Under the pieces are notes generated by a model, which was not told the origin of the DNA, ran no database searches, and was given only the letters and a program-made list of their open reading frames with translations. Below are positions 35,301 through 46,600 of a stretch of 64,000 bases of DNA, one piece after another. How positions within the stretch are numbered: the first letter of the stretch is position 1; each line of letters opens with the position of its first letter. A program made the translations under genes and the position numbers. Origin of the DNA: Emydura subglobosa (taxonomy: Eukaryota; Chordata; Testudines; Chelidae); the NCBI GenBank assembly GCA_007922225.1, contig ML679973.1, positions 4,874,597 through 4,938,596 on the forward strand, written 5' to 3'.

Positions 35301-38300
35301 AGGCCAGAGGAGAGAAGTGTCAGGAAAAGCAACTAGTAAGAGAGTAGAAGGTCAGTAATGTGGGTCACCTCCTAATTGGTGTAATTTCCAGGACAGAGGA
35401 GCTAGAGGAAGCTGAAATTAATCTCCTTTAGAGGCAAGCTTCCTTACACTAATTTACCAATGTGTAACTTACACTACCTTACACTTTACAGTATATTACA
35501 CATCACCTCTGAATTTGTCCTGTAGTGCCTCTAGCTCCGTACTGTTGCAATCAGTTTTTCATATCTAGTCTTCAAGACTTTACCATCAAATTGTAATACT
35601 ACTAATCCACTGATTAGAAAATAGCTATCCTTCCTTTCAGTAGGTCATTGTTAAGGTTAAAAGTCTGTCACAGGTATTTTTAGTAAAAGTCAGCAACAGG
35701 TTGTGGGCAATAAACAGAAATTCACAGAAACCCGTGACCTGTCCCTGACTTTTATTAAAAACACTCTGGGAGGTGGGGAGACAGTCTCCCTCCTGTTTCT
35801 GTGGCAGGGGTGATTGCTGCTGCTCAAGACCCAAGGGAGCTGACCCAACCCCAGCTGCTGCTCCAGCCCTGTGGCCACTGCTTCAGCAGCTCCAGGGCTG
35901 ACAGCAGCTCCAGCCCTGCCCTAAAAGTCACAGAATCCGTGACAGAATCATATCCTTGTGTAGCCTTGCTACCTCCCTTCTCATTTGGAGCCCTTGGGAT
36001 ACAGAGCCATCTTTGACTGGCAAGGAGATATTCAGAGTTGAAAAACAAAGTAAAGACTGCGCCAGGCTGCCAGTTGGAGAGAGAATTGTTCTGATTAGCA
36101 CTCTGAAGCGAATCATAGTGTTGTGGAGAGAAATGGGCCGATCTGAACACCTTTGAATTTTGGAGAAAGTTCAGACCTTGGTTCAGACTTCGCAGCTTGG
36201 GCTCAAAGTTTCAGGGCTGTATTTTTGTATTAGCTCTTAAATTTCATGTCACTTCTATTTTTCAATTTTTCACTATACCTTCTTGTATATTTCTAGGTTG
36301 CGTTACCAGGGATATTTTGGAGGAGTAACTGCTCTAACAAGGGATCAGTTTTCCAAGGTGAATGGATTCTCTAACAATTACTGGGGCTGGGGTGGAGAGG
36401 ACGACGACCTCCGAATCAGGTAACCAAATGGCTAGAGGGAAATGGGTGTGTATCGTATGAGGTGTGGATGAATCGGATATCTGTGGATAATACTCCATGT
36501 GTGACTTAACATGAGAACTTCTCTGCAGATGGAATAGTGAAGGGAATGTACCACTGGAAGTCCTTGAGATATGAAGAGTAAACGAGTTAGGGAATTTGCA
36601 ATGTGTATGGCAGGGTATTACTGGCTGATCAGCCAGCATTACTGGGTGCTGGAATCAAGATAACACTTCATTGTGCTTGTCTGGCACTAGCATACTTGCT
36701 GTGTTCTGTGGGGTGATAGTGAAATTATTGATTTCATTGAGAGCAGAGGTGTTAATTCTGGGAAGGATTTTCAGTGCTGTTCTGTGCATCCAGAAGAGGG
36801 GCATCCCTTTAGAATCCTTCTCAGGGCTACAGTGGAAGGAATTACATCTGTATTCTGCTCTTTGCCTCTGTGTTAAACATACTGCTCTTCTTTGAGCCTC
36901 CTTCTAAAGCAAGTCTCATTAAGAGAGTTTGAGGATACAAATCGACAATTTACTGCCGTATTCAATCATCAAGAAGTCTCAGGGCTTCAACTCCTCAAAC
37001 CCTATTCAGTTTTCTGACTTGCCAGCTAGTTGCTCAAATAGCCCCGAGTATTCAGTTCTGTGGCCATGAAATTTGCTTTCAAAATCCCCATTTGCAGGAA
37101 AATTCTGCTCCATGACCTTTTATTTAAAAAAACAAAACACCCAAAATATTCAAAAGTGGGTGCTTGCAGTTGTATTTTAGGCACTTCAGGTATCTAGCAC
37201 TCATTGCAAAGAGAACCTTCAAAATATAAAGAGGTTAAATTGATGTGATGTATGCTGACAGCCTGAAACAATAGTTCAGAGAGCTGTCAACTGCCCAGTT
37301 ATCGCAATAAGATGTTCACTCTGAACCCCATTGATTAATGAGAACCTATTGACTTCAGTGCATCAATATTATTTCCTTGTCCGTGTGTTTTGGTCCTTCT
37401 AACAACACCAGCTCATGTGTTTGTCCTGCTATGCTAAACTGCCTCCCCATTGCCAAAATCCACAATTGTCCCCTACCTCAGTTGGAAGCCTTTAGCTTCC
37501 CTCCAACAACTTCTTCAATGCCGTTTTTGTGTTTCTATATAAAAGTCTGTAGCTCATTGAAAACGGAATGGGCAATGTAAAATCATGTGAATTTAATATC
37601 AAAATCATAATGGCAATAAACATGCAATTCAATCAAGACAGACTAGACAGTGTTGTTTTTAATTTTCCTGATGATACCCCAGAATCTCCAGCTGCCACTC
37701 TAGGGCCTTGCCACCGAAATTAGGCCACGTTCATTGTAGAATGTATGAGGCCATGCCATAGACTCCCTGGATGAATATAGCCAACATGAAACAGGCCACA
37801 AGGCTAGAGAGAATTGCTGTTTGAATGCTGTTGTATAATGTGTTTAACTCCCAAAATAAGCCCATACCAGTTTAACAGTTAATTGCCTGTGGTCAAAAGG
37901 AATGGGAGCCCTATCTGAATCTGCTTTGGGAAAACAGAAGTTTGCTGGGCTCCATTTCTATGGTGGACTGTGGTGTGGGGGAGAGGGGAGGGTGTGTCTG
38001 AGTTCTCTGGGGTGTGGCACTCTGTCTATAGACATATTTTGGCTCCCCAGTTATCCTCCAGATGCTCTAGACAAGTCTGTAGCCTTCTTCTTGCCTTGGT
38101 GCTGAGCTTACCGCCTGCAATATTACTACTTCCAGGGTTGAGATGCAGAAGATGAGGGTGATGCGGCCATCCCCTGATGTAGCCAGGTACACTATGATCT
38201 TCCACACAAGAGACAGAGGCAATGAGGTGAATGGAGAGAGGTGAGTCAGGACTAGAACTCCATTTCACACCCTTTCCCCACATAGGATGGAGACAGAAAG

Positions 38301-39031
38301 GACGGATGACACAGTACAAGAGGTTTGCGCTGCCTCTTTCCTGCTAACACAGTCTGGGAAAGTGTGCTTTCTGAGGTGTCCTCCTCCCACTGAACATTAA
38401 TGTGACTGTGAGCCATACAGGAGAGAGAGAGGCTAACTAGCTAGGCTCATTACTGGAGACCTTTGCATGGTATCTGAGCACCTCTTAAAATTGTGTGCAT
38501 AAATGGCCCCACACAAACTAAGATGGAGTTACAGTTATGGGCACATACCATCATTTGGGTGCACATTATTTTTCAAAGGTTAGAAAGCCAGGAGTTTTCA
38601 TGAAATTATAGATAAGCTCCCTGTGTGTCTGTGTCTGATCCTGCTGAGGGAAGGGAAAGCAGGAATTTGTGGTTCCCAATACACACGCACACAAGAGAAT
38701 AGATGTAAAACTGGTAACAGGAATGCAGTCTTCTAAAGTGCTCTCACTTCTTCAGATCCACCAATAACACGAGTGCACGATAGAGCTTGATGCTGCTCTG
38801 CTGTGACTTTTAATGGCATCTCTAGCTCTGAAGTACGGGTTTCCCAACTTCAGTCCTATAAATATTTTTTTCTCTGACTATATCCTTAGGATGAAACTCC
38901 TGCGGCAGGTGTCCCGAGTGTGGAAAACAGATGGGCTAAACTCCTGTTCCTATAAATTGCTGTCAGTGGAGCACAACCCTTTGTACACCAACATCACAGT
39001 GGATTTCAGCATGCCACCCAAGATCTCGTAA
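29035..39031 (+). CDS. B4GALT4: beta-1,4-galactosyltransferase 4, six coding exons
   Basis: A type II Golgi membrane enzyme that transfers galactose from UDP-galactose to GlcNAc, with 6-sulfo-GlcNAc a preferred acceptor of the human protein. The coding exons are 29,035-29,305, 31,144-31,376, 33,601-33,788, 36,297-36,419, 38,136-38,240 and 38,890-39,031. All splice sites are GT-AG, and the product has 353 residues (human 344). Seen in the protein: short cytosolic tail, membrane anchor at about 16-36, stem with an NRS glycosylation site at 46-48, PHRNRE nucleotide motif (exon 2), [10 protein letters not shown] (174-183), DVD metal motif (200-202), WGWGGEDDD (260-268), metal ligands Met292 and His295, and the NITVDF end. 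The start at 29,035 has a strong Kozak context (GGGCCATGG). The membrane region and the [10 protein letters not shown] stretch resemble human B4GALT4 more than the other paralogues. No lesion is seen. It is convergent with the paralogue at 43,471-54,395. Confidence 0.95.
30955..31062 (+). repeat. CR1-type 3' end
   Basis: 'ACAGCAGGTGAGACTAGATGATCATAATAGTCCCTTCTGGCCTTGGAATCTATGAAAG' type sequence, here in pieces, is a CR1 3' terminus. It lies about 80 bp upstream of B4GALT4 exon 2. Confidence 0.75.
31144..31376 (+). CDS. B4GALT4: B4GALT4 coding exon 2: start of catalytic domain
   Basis: Acceptor TTCTCCTGCAG, donor CACCAG|GTGAGG. Encodes 91-168, including [32 protein letters not shown] and [15 protein letters not shown]. 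This is the UDP-binding part. Confidence 0.95.
32533..32560. repeat. (GT)n-(CG)n tract
   Basis: GTGTGTGTGCGTGCGCGCGC and further CG units in intron 2 of B4GALT4. An alternating purine-pyrimidine sequence. Confidence 0.9.
33060..33245 (+). repeat. MIR SINE
   Basis: 'AAGCAAGTCACTTAACTTCTCTGTGCTTCAG' type core (in pieces) followed by 'AATATGGAAATAGTAATATG' and 'AAAGTGCTCTAAAATC'. Clear MIR in intron 2 of B4GALT4. Confidence 0.85.
33601..33788 (+). CDS. B4GALT4: B4GALT4 coding exon 3: DVD motif
   Basis: Acceptor CTTTTTTCACAG, donor TACAG|GTAGGA. Encodes 169-230 plus two bases. It contains [15 protein letters not shown] and [13 protein letters not shown]; the second Asp of DVD is a metal ligand in the family. 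Confidence 0.95.
33890..34118 (-). repeat. MIR SINE, antisense
   Basis: 'CCAAGGAGCTTTACAAACA', 'CACATGAGGAAATGGAGATT' and 'CAGAACCAGAAATTCATTTC' followed by 'AGGTCTCCTGGTCCTG' form a reversed MIR-type SINE. A further antisense piece (34,255-34,330) follows on the other side of the inverted repeat at 34,121-34,237. Confidence 0.65.
34121..34237. repeat. perfect 34-bp inverted repeat with 49-nt loop
   Basis: The left arm is 34,121-34,154 (starts CAGGATCATCCTCCCTAAAG) and the right arm is 34,204-34,237 (ends CTTTAGGGAGGATGATCCTG). All 34 positions pair. It sits in intron 3 of B4GALT4 within a MIR-derived stretch. In RNA it would form a long hairpin. Confidence 0.95.
34555..34800 (+). repeat. 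interspersed repeat common in reptiles (family not named)
   Basis: 'GACCTGAATAAGAGTTCTGT', 'AGCTCCAAAGCTTGGCTCTT' and 'CAACAGAAGTTGATCCAATA' followed by 'AAAGATATCACCTCATCCACC' is a sequence I recognise as abundant in turtle genomes. I am not sure of its class. Confidence 0.55.
35640..35965. mobile_element. non-autonomous transposon with 'GTCACAGA' ends
   Basis: 'AAAGTCTGTCACAGGTATTTT' at the left is related to the inverse of 'AAAAGTCACAGAATCCGTGACAG' at the right. The interior holds CAGCTGCTGCTCCAGCCC-type GC-rich repeats. It lies in intron 3 of B4GALT4. No transposase frame. Confidence 0.55.
36297..36419 (+). CDS. B4GALT4: B4GALT4 coding exon 4: WGWGGEDDD catalytic loop
   Basis: Acceptor TATTTCTAG, donor ATCAG|GTAACC. 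Encodes [14 protein letters not shown] and [16 protein letters not shown], with the small-loop Trp (262) and the Glu-Asp pair intact. The length of 123 nt equals exon 4 of the paralogue. Confidence 0.95.
38136..38240 (+). CDS. B4GALT4: B4GALT4 coding exon 5: metal ligands and long flexible loop
   Basis: Acceptor ACTTCCAG, donor GAGAG|GTGAGT, 105 nt. Encodes residues 273-306 with [17 protein letters not shown]; Met292 and His295 correspond to bovine Met344 and His347. Upstream codons translate in frame from the arginine split with exon 4. Confidence 0.95.
38890..39031 (+). CDS. B4GALT4: B4GALT4 coding exon 6: C-terminus
   Basis: Acceptor ATATCCTTAG. Encodes [33 protein letters not shown] and a stop at 39,029-39,031. 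The last residues (SMPPKIS) differ from the human end and are nine longer. Confidence 0.95.
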
Positions 39032-39567
39032 CACTGTTTCCTGTAGATTCTAGGAGACGGGAATAGATCTTCCACTTGTGGTAGCTGCCGCAGTGCCTGG
39101 AAACGCAGGGTTCTGACTGAAGGGGCTCCCTAGCAGCACAGAGAGTGCAGAGGAAATAGCTTCTTTCTAATCCCTTGGCTAAGAATTTTGTTTTGTGGCA
39201 GTGCTGTGCGGTAAGCTGGAGACCTGGTGGATGTTTTGCCATGCCTGGTTTTTTGTTTTCGTTGGGCTATTTAGAAAGTCCGCTTGTTTGGGCTGTAGGC
39301 TTTTCACTGGCCCTGATGGGAGCTTGATCTACATACAGTGAAAATTTCAACTCCAGTAGCTGTTTCCAAACCTTCTACCTTAAGAGAGCAGGACACAAGC
39401 CAACACTGCTGTGTTTTCAAAAGGAGTGAGACTGTGCGCTCATCCAAAGCACAAGAATATTTCATAGAATGTCTTGTTGAAAAAAGGCTGATTTCCTCTG
39501 AGCCTGGGTGTGGAAAGGAAGGAATCCTGTTAACTGTAGCCACGTTGAAGACAATGTAAAAACTCTC

Positions 39568-39573
39568 AATAAA
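39568..39573 (+). terminator. B4GALT4: polyadenylation signal of B4GALT4
   Basis: The first AATAAA downstream of the stop codon, giving a 3' untranslated region of about 560 bases. Confidence 0.65.
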
Positions 39574-39599
39574 ATCCAACCCATTTCACTCCAAAGGAT

Positions 39600-42500
39600 T
39601 CCCTTGTCCTTAGCAGCTCAATTCAGTACCCAGGGGGAGTGCTCAGGAGTCCTGTGGATATATATAAAAGGCTCACTTAATTCTGCAGCAAACCCGTGTT
39701 ATAGACAATAGGATGGTTAAAACCTTCCTACTGTGCCAGTCTGGGATGGGCATTGAGGGAATACACACAAGTAACAGTCCTGTGTCAAATGGATTAAGAC
39801 TGTTACCTACTGTTCCTTGCATCCTCTAGACACTATTAGCCTGGTGCTCAGTGTGGTATAAACACCCAGCCAGACAACAACTTGATTATCTGTAGTTGCT
39901 GCTTTAGAAAAATGGGGGAGATTTGTGGATAAACCAGTTAGCAGTGACAGTAAATTGCAGGTTTTCCATTGCAAATGCATGGGAGTGTTGTAAATGTAAA
40001 ATCATAGTTTTCACAAGCAGAAAAGCTTTGATTCTTATGTATGTTATATTCATTTCTCTAGGAAGCAGTAATTTATTACCTAGAAACGTAAATGTGAAAA
40101 AATCTGCTTCTGGTAGCATGAAGTCTAAAGAATTATTTCCTCTAGCTAGTAACTAAGCATATTCATTCTGTCTTGCACAGGACAGACTCAAGCTGTTAAG
40201 GCTTACTGCTTATAAGAGCAGTGTCCATCCTGGCCCCTGAATTTGCCAACTGTATCCATTTGACTTTCAGACTAGCTCTAAAATTATTAATATTTTGGAA
40301 TGTAGCAAAAATTGCTGAGACTTTAAAACTACAGTGTCTGAGATTTCTCACTTCTGCTCTTTTCTGCTGATGGGCAGGTGGTTTTGAGGGGAGAGGGAAG
40401 AGACACCCATTGTCTGTCTATCTCTATGTAAAACTACCTCAAAAGTGGCCCTTGGTCCTGCCATCTTCCAGGCACTTCTTCAATCTTAAAAATGAGTGTA
40501 AAAAAATCTTTTCCCTCAAACCAAGCAAGTAGGCCAGATTTTACATTTCAGTCATTCTTGCCCTATCTGTGTTGTGTGCTTAGAATGGTTTAAATTGGGA
40601 AAAGCGTGGAACGTTTTCCTAACTTATTCCTCAAAACCAAGGATTTTACTTGGGGAATTTTTGTTTTTTTAATTCTGCCAAAGAGTGAGAGATGTGAGGG
40701 GAGGGAATGGCATAAGGAGGATGGACAGACAGTAAGGAATGGGGAAGTCGTTGAGGTAAAGGGGTATTTCCCTGACAGAGATGTTTGTAATTTCCAAATG
40801 CTGTATAATTTGAAATAGATGCTTGCTATCATTAATGTTCTACAAGCTATGAGACACTGCTCCACCATGAACACTTTGAAAGGGAAATTTTGTCATAAGC
40901 TGCCATCTGCTGTTTCTTCCTGAACAGGGCAGGGATAACAGCTCCTTTTAATAAGGAAGTTGCAGCTGTCGAAAGTATCTGTTTCATGCAGGAGGGATCA
41001 GCAGCTCAGATGAACTCTATCCCACCACAACTTCTGTTGTGGCAATATTACAAAGACTTCATGTTGGGGCTGGTACACTGCATAAGGGGGAGAGTATGAT
41101 ATAGACTGTAGCTTGAAAACAAAGTAGTTGTGCTGGAAAAGTGATATTTTTGGAGCAGACTAATAGGTAGGGCCACCTAATGATTAAAGGAGAATAAACT
41201 GTATTTTCATTTATCCACCCCGCAGAATGCCAACAGTCTCTGCTGAACAGTGAGTGCAGAAATCAGCAGCCTTTATTTATGGTATTTCTCAGCTGGTCCT
41301 ATTTGCCAGAGTTTCAGCTTTCTAGTTGGTTTCTAGATGCCATCCTCAAAGCTGGTTGTGATTAAATCCTGTTTTAATAGGCACAAGATGTTAACCAGAG
41401 CAGCTTGGTAAGATACAAAGAAAGAAGCAAACATCTGAAATCAGCTGATATGTTGAGGCTTTTAATCCTAAAATGTATCATGTCCTGCTAGGGGAAAGGA
41501 ATTAAATAGGTCCTTCCCCTGAGACTGCCAGGCCTGAAAGAGCCAGTCTGTTGATTATCAGGACACAATACGAAGCCTGTGTGTACTTCAGCCTGGTTTA
41601 AGGGGTGTGAAAAATTCAGTTTGCATTAAGTAACAGGACAGGGTCACTTCAAGTCATGCTACTGCAAATGTATCTAAATGTATTGAGTCTTTTATAGACA
41701 ATCAATCGTGGGTGATCTACAATGTCTACCTCTAACTACTTCTCCTTCAGGCTGGGTAAAAGCACAGACCAGTACTACAATCTGTTCTTATTCCCATTGT
41801 TAAGTAGTTTTTCCTTGTCAACATCTCTTCCTATCCTACAACAGAAAGGATCCAAAAAGAAAGGTAGTGTGAAAAAAGAAAGATAATGGGCTTAACCTTA
41901 GCTGGCAGTTAAAGATTCTACAACCCAAGAGACTGGTCTAATTAAGATTTCTTTATTGCCTAGCACAGCTGCAGTCCCTCTCTTCCTCTCCCCCACAAAT
42001 GAGAGTAACACATTTAGTAGTGACCTCTAGACTACAACTACAAGGAGAAGGGGATTATTTAAATATCTTCAAATGATTAGGATTTCAGACCACTTTCTTC
42101 ATAGATTACCTCTTCTAAGGGCTACAGTGGGAGAGAAAGGACTTTAGATTTATGGCAAGGTGTGTTCTACAGTCAGCTAAGAATGAATGGCTGGTCTGTG
42201 ACATTAGCTACCTTTCTCCTGGATTCTGACAAATTCATTCGCTGTCTCACATGATCTGTGAAAACAGCAGCTGGCTGAAAGGACAAGGGCCTTTAACCTC
42301 TAGAGTCTTAGCCCAAGATTAGTGACTAAAGTTTCAAGAACTAGCTGAGAATGTACATAGTGAAGAAGTGTCTATTACAAAAGCAACAGGTTCCCTGTTG
42401 ACTGCACTAAGAGCTAGGCCAAGGACTGAATGGGCTGTGGTGACTGAACTTCCCTTAGACATTTCTCCAGGGCACGGGTGAGGTGGTGGCAGGAATTTAG

Positions 42501-42950
42501 GGAAGCCCTCCATACCTTCTGCCTGAATGAGAACTTCAGGCTTTACAGTAGCACTATGGCCTCTTCACCTGCTCCATTGCCACTTTTCCATTTCTTTTTC
42601 TGGGCTTCTTGTCATTGATTTAGCTTACCAGCAATGTAAGGGGGAAGGGGGTAGTTTTGATGATGGACAGTCATCTTATGGTTAAGGTAACCCTTTCCTA
42701 GCTGTTATACATATATGCAGGGTTTTATTCTACCATCAGTCCCACACTGAGTTTAAGGAGTGTTTCAAGTGAATATATTTAATCATCAATGCTGGCAGAG
42801 ACAAAATGCAGGAGGTTAATGCCCAGGTTCTTGCTCTACCCCTGACTAGACAAAAAGCCTTCTGGCATACCAAACCTCAGCTACTTGTGGAGAAACTCAT
42901 TTATAGAGCAATGGCTCACATAAAACAGGAATTAAGAGGGCTCTTAACTT
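39600..42950. other. spacer between the two convergent genes
   Basis: Sequence between the polyadenylation signals of B4GALT4 and of the paralogue. I recognise no exon, RNA gene or clear transposon. It is poorer in recognisable repeats than the introns and the right flank. Confidence 0.45.
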
Positions 42951-42957
42951 TCAATCT

Positions 42958-42963
42958 TTTATT
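42958..42963 (-). terminator. B4GALT3-like: polyadenylation signal of the B4GALT3-like gene
   Basis: AATAAA on the minus strand, about 510 bases past the stop codon. Other weaker A-rich signals are possible. Confidence 0.55.
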
Positions 42964-43470
42964 TAAAATTCCTGAATAATATTTACAAAAAACAGTTGGC
43001 AATAACACTTTCTTGAAATAAGTTTTGTTTTTCCTTAAAGATTGCAATGAGAGAATGTTTTCCGGTGGGACAGGTTTCTGTCAAACAAAACACAAAACAT
43101 ACTGATTGGAGAGTGACTTCAATCCCAATTACCCATTTAAAATAGTAAGCTATTTTACTCATAGGGGAGAGGTTATGTAGCTGGCATCCAGCTAATGGGT
43201 CATGTTGATTTAAGAGTATGCAAGTTAGAGTGGATGTCTTGTGATGAATAATGATCCACCAGCCTCAACTGCAACCGTGAGTACACGTAAAGGACTCAGT
43301 AAGCATCAATTTTACAATGCTTTAAGGGATTCTCTTTACAACAAACACAGTATGAGCTGTTGTGCCTGATTCCTGAAGACTTCTCTACGACCCCTTGTGT
43401 GTTTAGAGGAGAGGTGACCAAGTGTAGGCTGGCACTTCCTGTGTGGCACAATTTGTACCAAGCCCCCTAC

Positions 43471-43642
43471 TCAAGCTCTATTGTCTTTGGTTTTGTCCTT
43501 TGGCGGCAATGTGGGAGCATTCCCAATGTCTACAGTGATGTTGGTATAAAGAAGGTGTTTCTTTCTTGAAAGGAGTTTGAACTCTACAGAATTCATTCCA
43601 TCATCCTTCCATGTTTTTCTGGTGTTGTGCAATGGAGCAGGC
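43471..43642 (-). CDS. B4GALT3-like: B4GALT3-like coding exon 6: C-terminus
   Basis: Acceptor CTCCCTTCAG, 172 nt, stop TGA at 43,473-43,471. Encodes [37 protein letters not shown] and a lysine-rich end DKTKDNRA. The DGMNS and YTNIT-DIG signatures are those of the family C-terminus. Confidence 0.93.
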
Positions 43643-46600
43643 CTGAAGGGAGGAGAATACTGTAGTTAGATAAAAGGACAGCACGGACACATTCCCATCT
43701 TTGTCTAGTCAATTACAATACAAACTGAGAAATACACAACAATTTGTGAATATGATCAAGAGGCATAAGCAGGGAGGAGAGGCACTTTCACGTAACATTG
43801 AAGTAAGATGTAGACAGGCCTATAGGGAAGCTCTTCCAGGTGGTAGAAGCTTTATAGGTGAAGTCTTCCCCCACAGGCTCTGAGAATGTCCCTTTGCCCA
43901 AAGGAAACCGAAATAATTGTATGGCATTTATAAACAAGGATCATTTGGAACTGGAGCCTGAACTGAATAGGGGACAGGTGTTACTTATGCTGGGTGGAGA
44001 CTTTTCACCTGGTACGTAAATACATCCTGGGGGATTTAAGTTAGCACAAAGGCATCCACCTTCCTCAAGTCAGCTCTCAGATTTCTCATTTTTAATAGGT
44101 CTGCATACATCTTAGTGATTGACTGCTAGCATAATTGACAAAATCTTAGACATTTAGTTTGTCTGAGATGTACATAAAAATCGGGGGGTGAGGCAGGAGA
44201 TCAAGCTTGATTCTTAATATTCCAAGATACCCGGAGATGACTAAATTGGCTTGTTTCTTCATTTGAATAATTTGACTATTTATTCATATTTAAAACTACA
44301 GTATTAGTGTCTAGAGCCCTAATCATGGACTAAGACCCCATTGGGCTGGGTACTTATATAAAACTCTTGCTCGCAACTGCTTATCGAAAGACTAAGCTTA
44401 CTGCCACAGCCTTCAAACAAAGTGAACTAGTATTAAAGCATCTACACTAAACATTTAATCATAGAAAGTGAGGTTCAGTTGCAATTGGCTTTTGACCAGA
44501 CATGTGATTGTGCTGATATCACAAACGTTCTTTTTTCCCTGTGAGGCCAGAGGCTGCCAGCAAGTCTGCAGGAATTCAAGTTATAATAAAAACAAATCAA
44601 GCAAGTGTTTCTACCCTGTGAATTTCCTAAACTCTGTGCTGAACAAAGCTAGAGACAGTTTCTTTAAATAGGAGCATTTAAAAGCAGGATGATGATAAGC
44701 AGCTTCTTGGACTGTGCTTTCTGCCCTGCATGAGGAGAAAGGTGATAGCACTCAGGCAGCAGGCTGTACAGACACGGGATTGGTCAGGCTGGAATTTGGA
44801 CAACTTGAGGACAGAGCCCTCCTACAAGAGTTACCTTCTCAGGTGCTCTTCACTCCCTGGGCGTTGCTCAAGATCCACTATTTTGTAGCGTCCAAGATGA
44901 AGAGGGGTCCTGACTATTTTCATTCCTGCTAACTGAATCCTTTTAAATGAAAACAGAGCAAAATCTCAGTTTAAACAAGGATGCCATTTTTAAACTCCTC
45001 TTTAGGCTACAGAAAGTGCAAATAGAGATGTTTCCTGGTAGAAACACAACCAAAGCAAAATATACAACAGGGATGAAAAGACAATACTTCAAATTCAAGA
45101 AGCAGGAGTGCAATTATGGTACTCAGTGATACCCATTGACTTACAACATAACACACCACTGACTTGGCCAACACTGCTGGGGGAGACTGTGATTGGACCA
45201 CTTACTTTACCTAAAACTAGTGGTACCTAAATATGAGTGGGCCAGCAGCAGAGTATTATGCTACCATTCAGGTAAGCTAGGGTGGGAGCATTCCAGAGGC
45301 AGTAGCAACTGTTATGTCAAAAAAAATATATAGTCCCAGTGCTACCACCAGTGGAGTGAACCGTTGGCAGTTCTAGATAGATCTTAAGTGTAGCCAAGGC
45401 TCCTACAGCCAGATCCATTCCTACTAAGGTGTTTAGTTTGGCAAATGAACATCTTTGAAACTTCTTTCTAGTCAATTTCTTTCAATAAAAGTTCTGTTTG
45501 GGAGATAAGAGCTGGGGGTAAATAGCAACAAGCTATACTGCAAGGTTTCTGCTCCCAAACCATTAGGGAAAGGCCAGAGTGCCAAAAATAATTAGACTAG
45601 GATCAAATAAGCCCACAAAAGGTATTCATTCAGTGAGAGCGTGTATTAGCATTTGGTAAAGTACCATTATCTCAACCTGGGCAGTAGCAAAAAGTTTGTA
45701 TGTTTGCATTCAGAAAACATTTCATTGCACATTCATTCAAATAAAAACTGAGAACTGCAAAAAAGCTGAGCCATCATTGCTGTTGGACTTGAAGTCTGGC
45801 ATTGCAAGATTAATTGTAATGCAGCTTTAAATACAAAAAGTTATGTTAATGCAACAATAATTGGGTTGTTTTGTTTTTTTTTTAAAAAGAGAACACCCCC
45901 AAGAATGTCACTTTTAAATGGTTCCAATTACATTTTGAAGCTCACATCTTATAGGAGGTGAATGAGAAGGAGATAGGTTCCTACTGAGACCAACAGTGTC
46001 AGCTAGTCCTGTTTAAACATTGAACTCAACTTGGCTTCATTATACCCATTAGATAACGCTGGTCCGCAGTGAGTTGGACAACTCCGCTATTTAAAGCTTT
46101 ATTATATTAGAACACACCTAGAAAGAAGCCAAGGGTTCATGCCAGATTTCAAATTTGGTTTTACTGTTCTACAGCATGAGTGCTCAGTCCTTTCTAAAAC
46201 ACAGCTCCCTTTTAGGTGTCAAGCTGGTCACTCAAAAATCAAAGCACCCAAAATCACTACAAAGTATTGAAAATGTAGGACTGTTTGGTGGTTAACAAAG
46301 AATCGTTATTAGCCTCCACCACTGATAATCTGCCACTCAGGTGGATGTGGTGGTTATCAGTTATTTGTAGCATGTAATTCTCACAGGATGTTGCATGGGA
46401 TTTACTTTCCTCCAAGGAAAGTATGGTTTGGGGCCCATGCAGGCTAACACTGCCCCTTTTCCAGATTTGGTTCCTTAAAAATAAAGTGCACTTTAGTGCA
46501 CAGGACTCCAGTATGGCACTTCTCACCCCTAGTACCCCAGCTGAGACCCATGTTAAGAGCTGAAGCACTGCAAAAAGCATCAGGGTGAGTTTCCTAGTTT

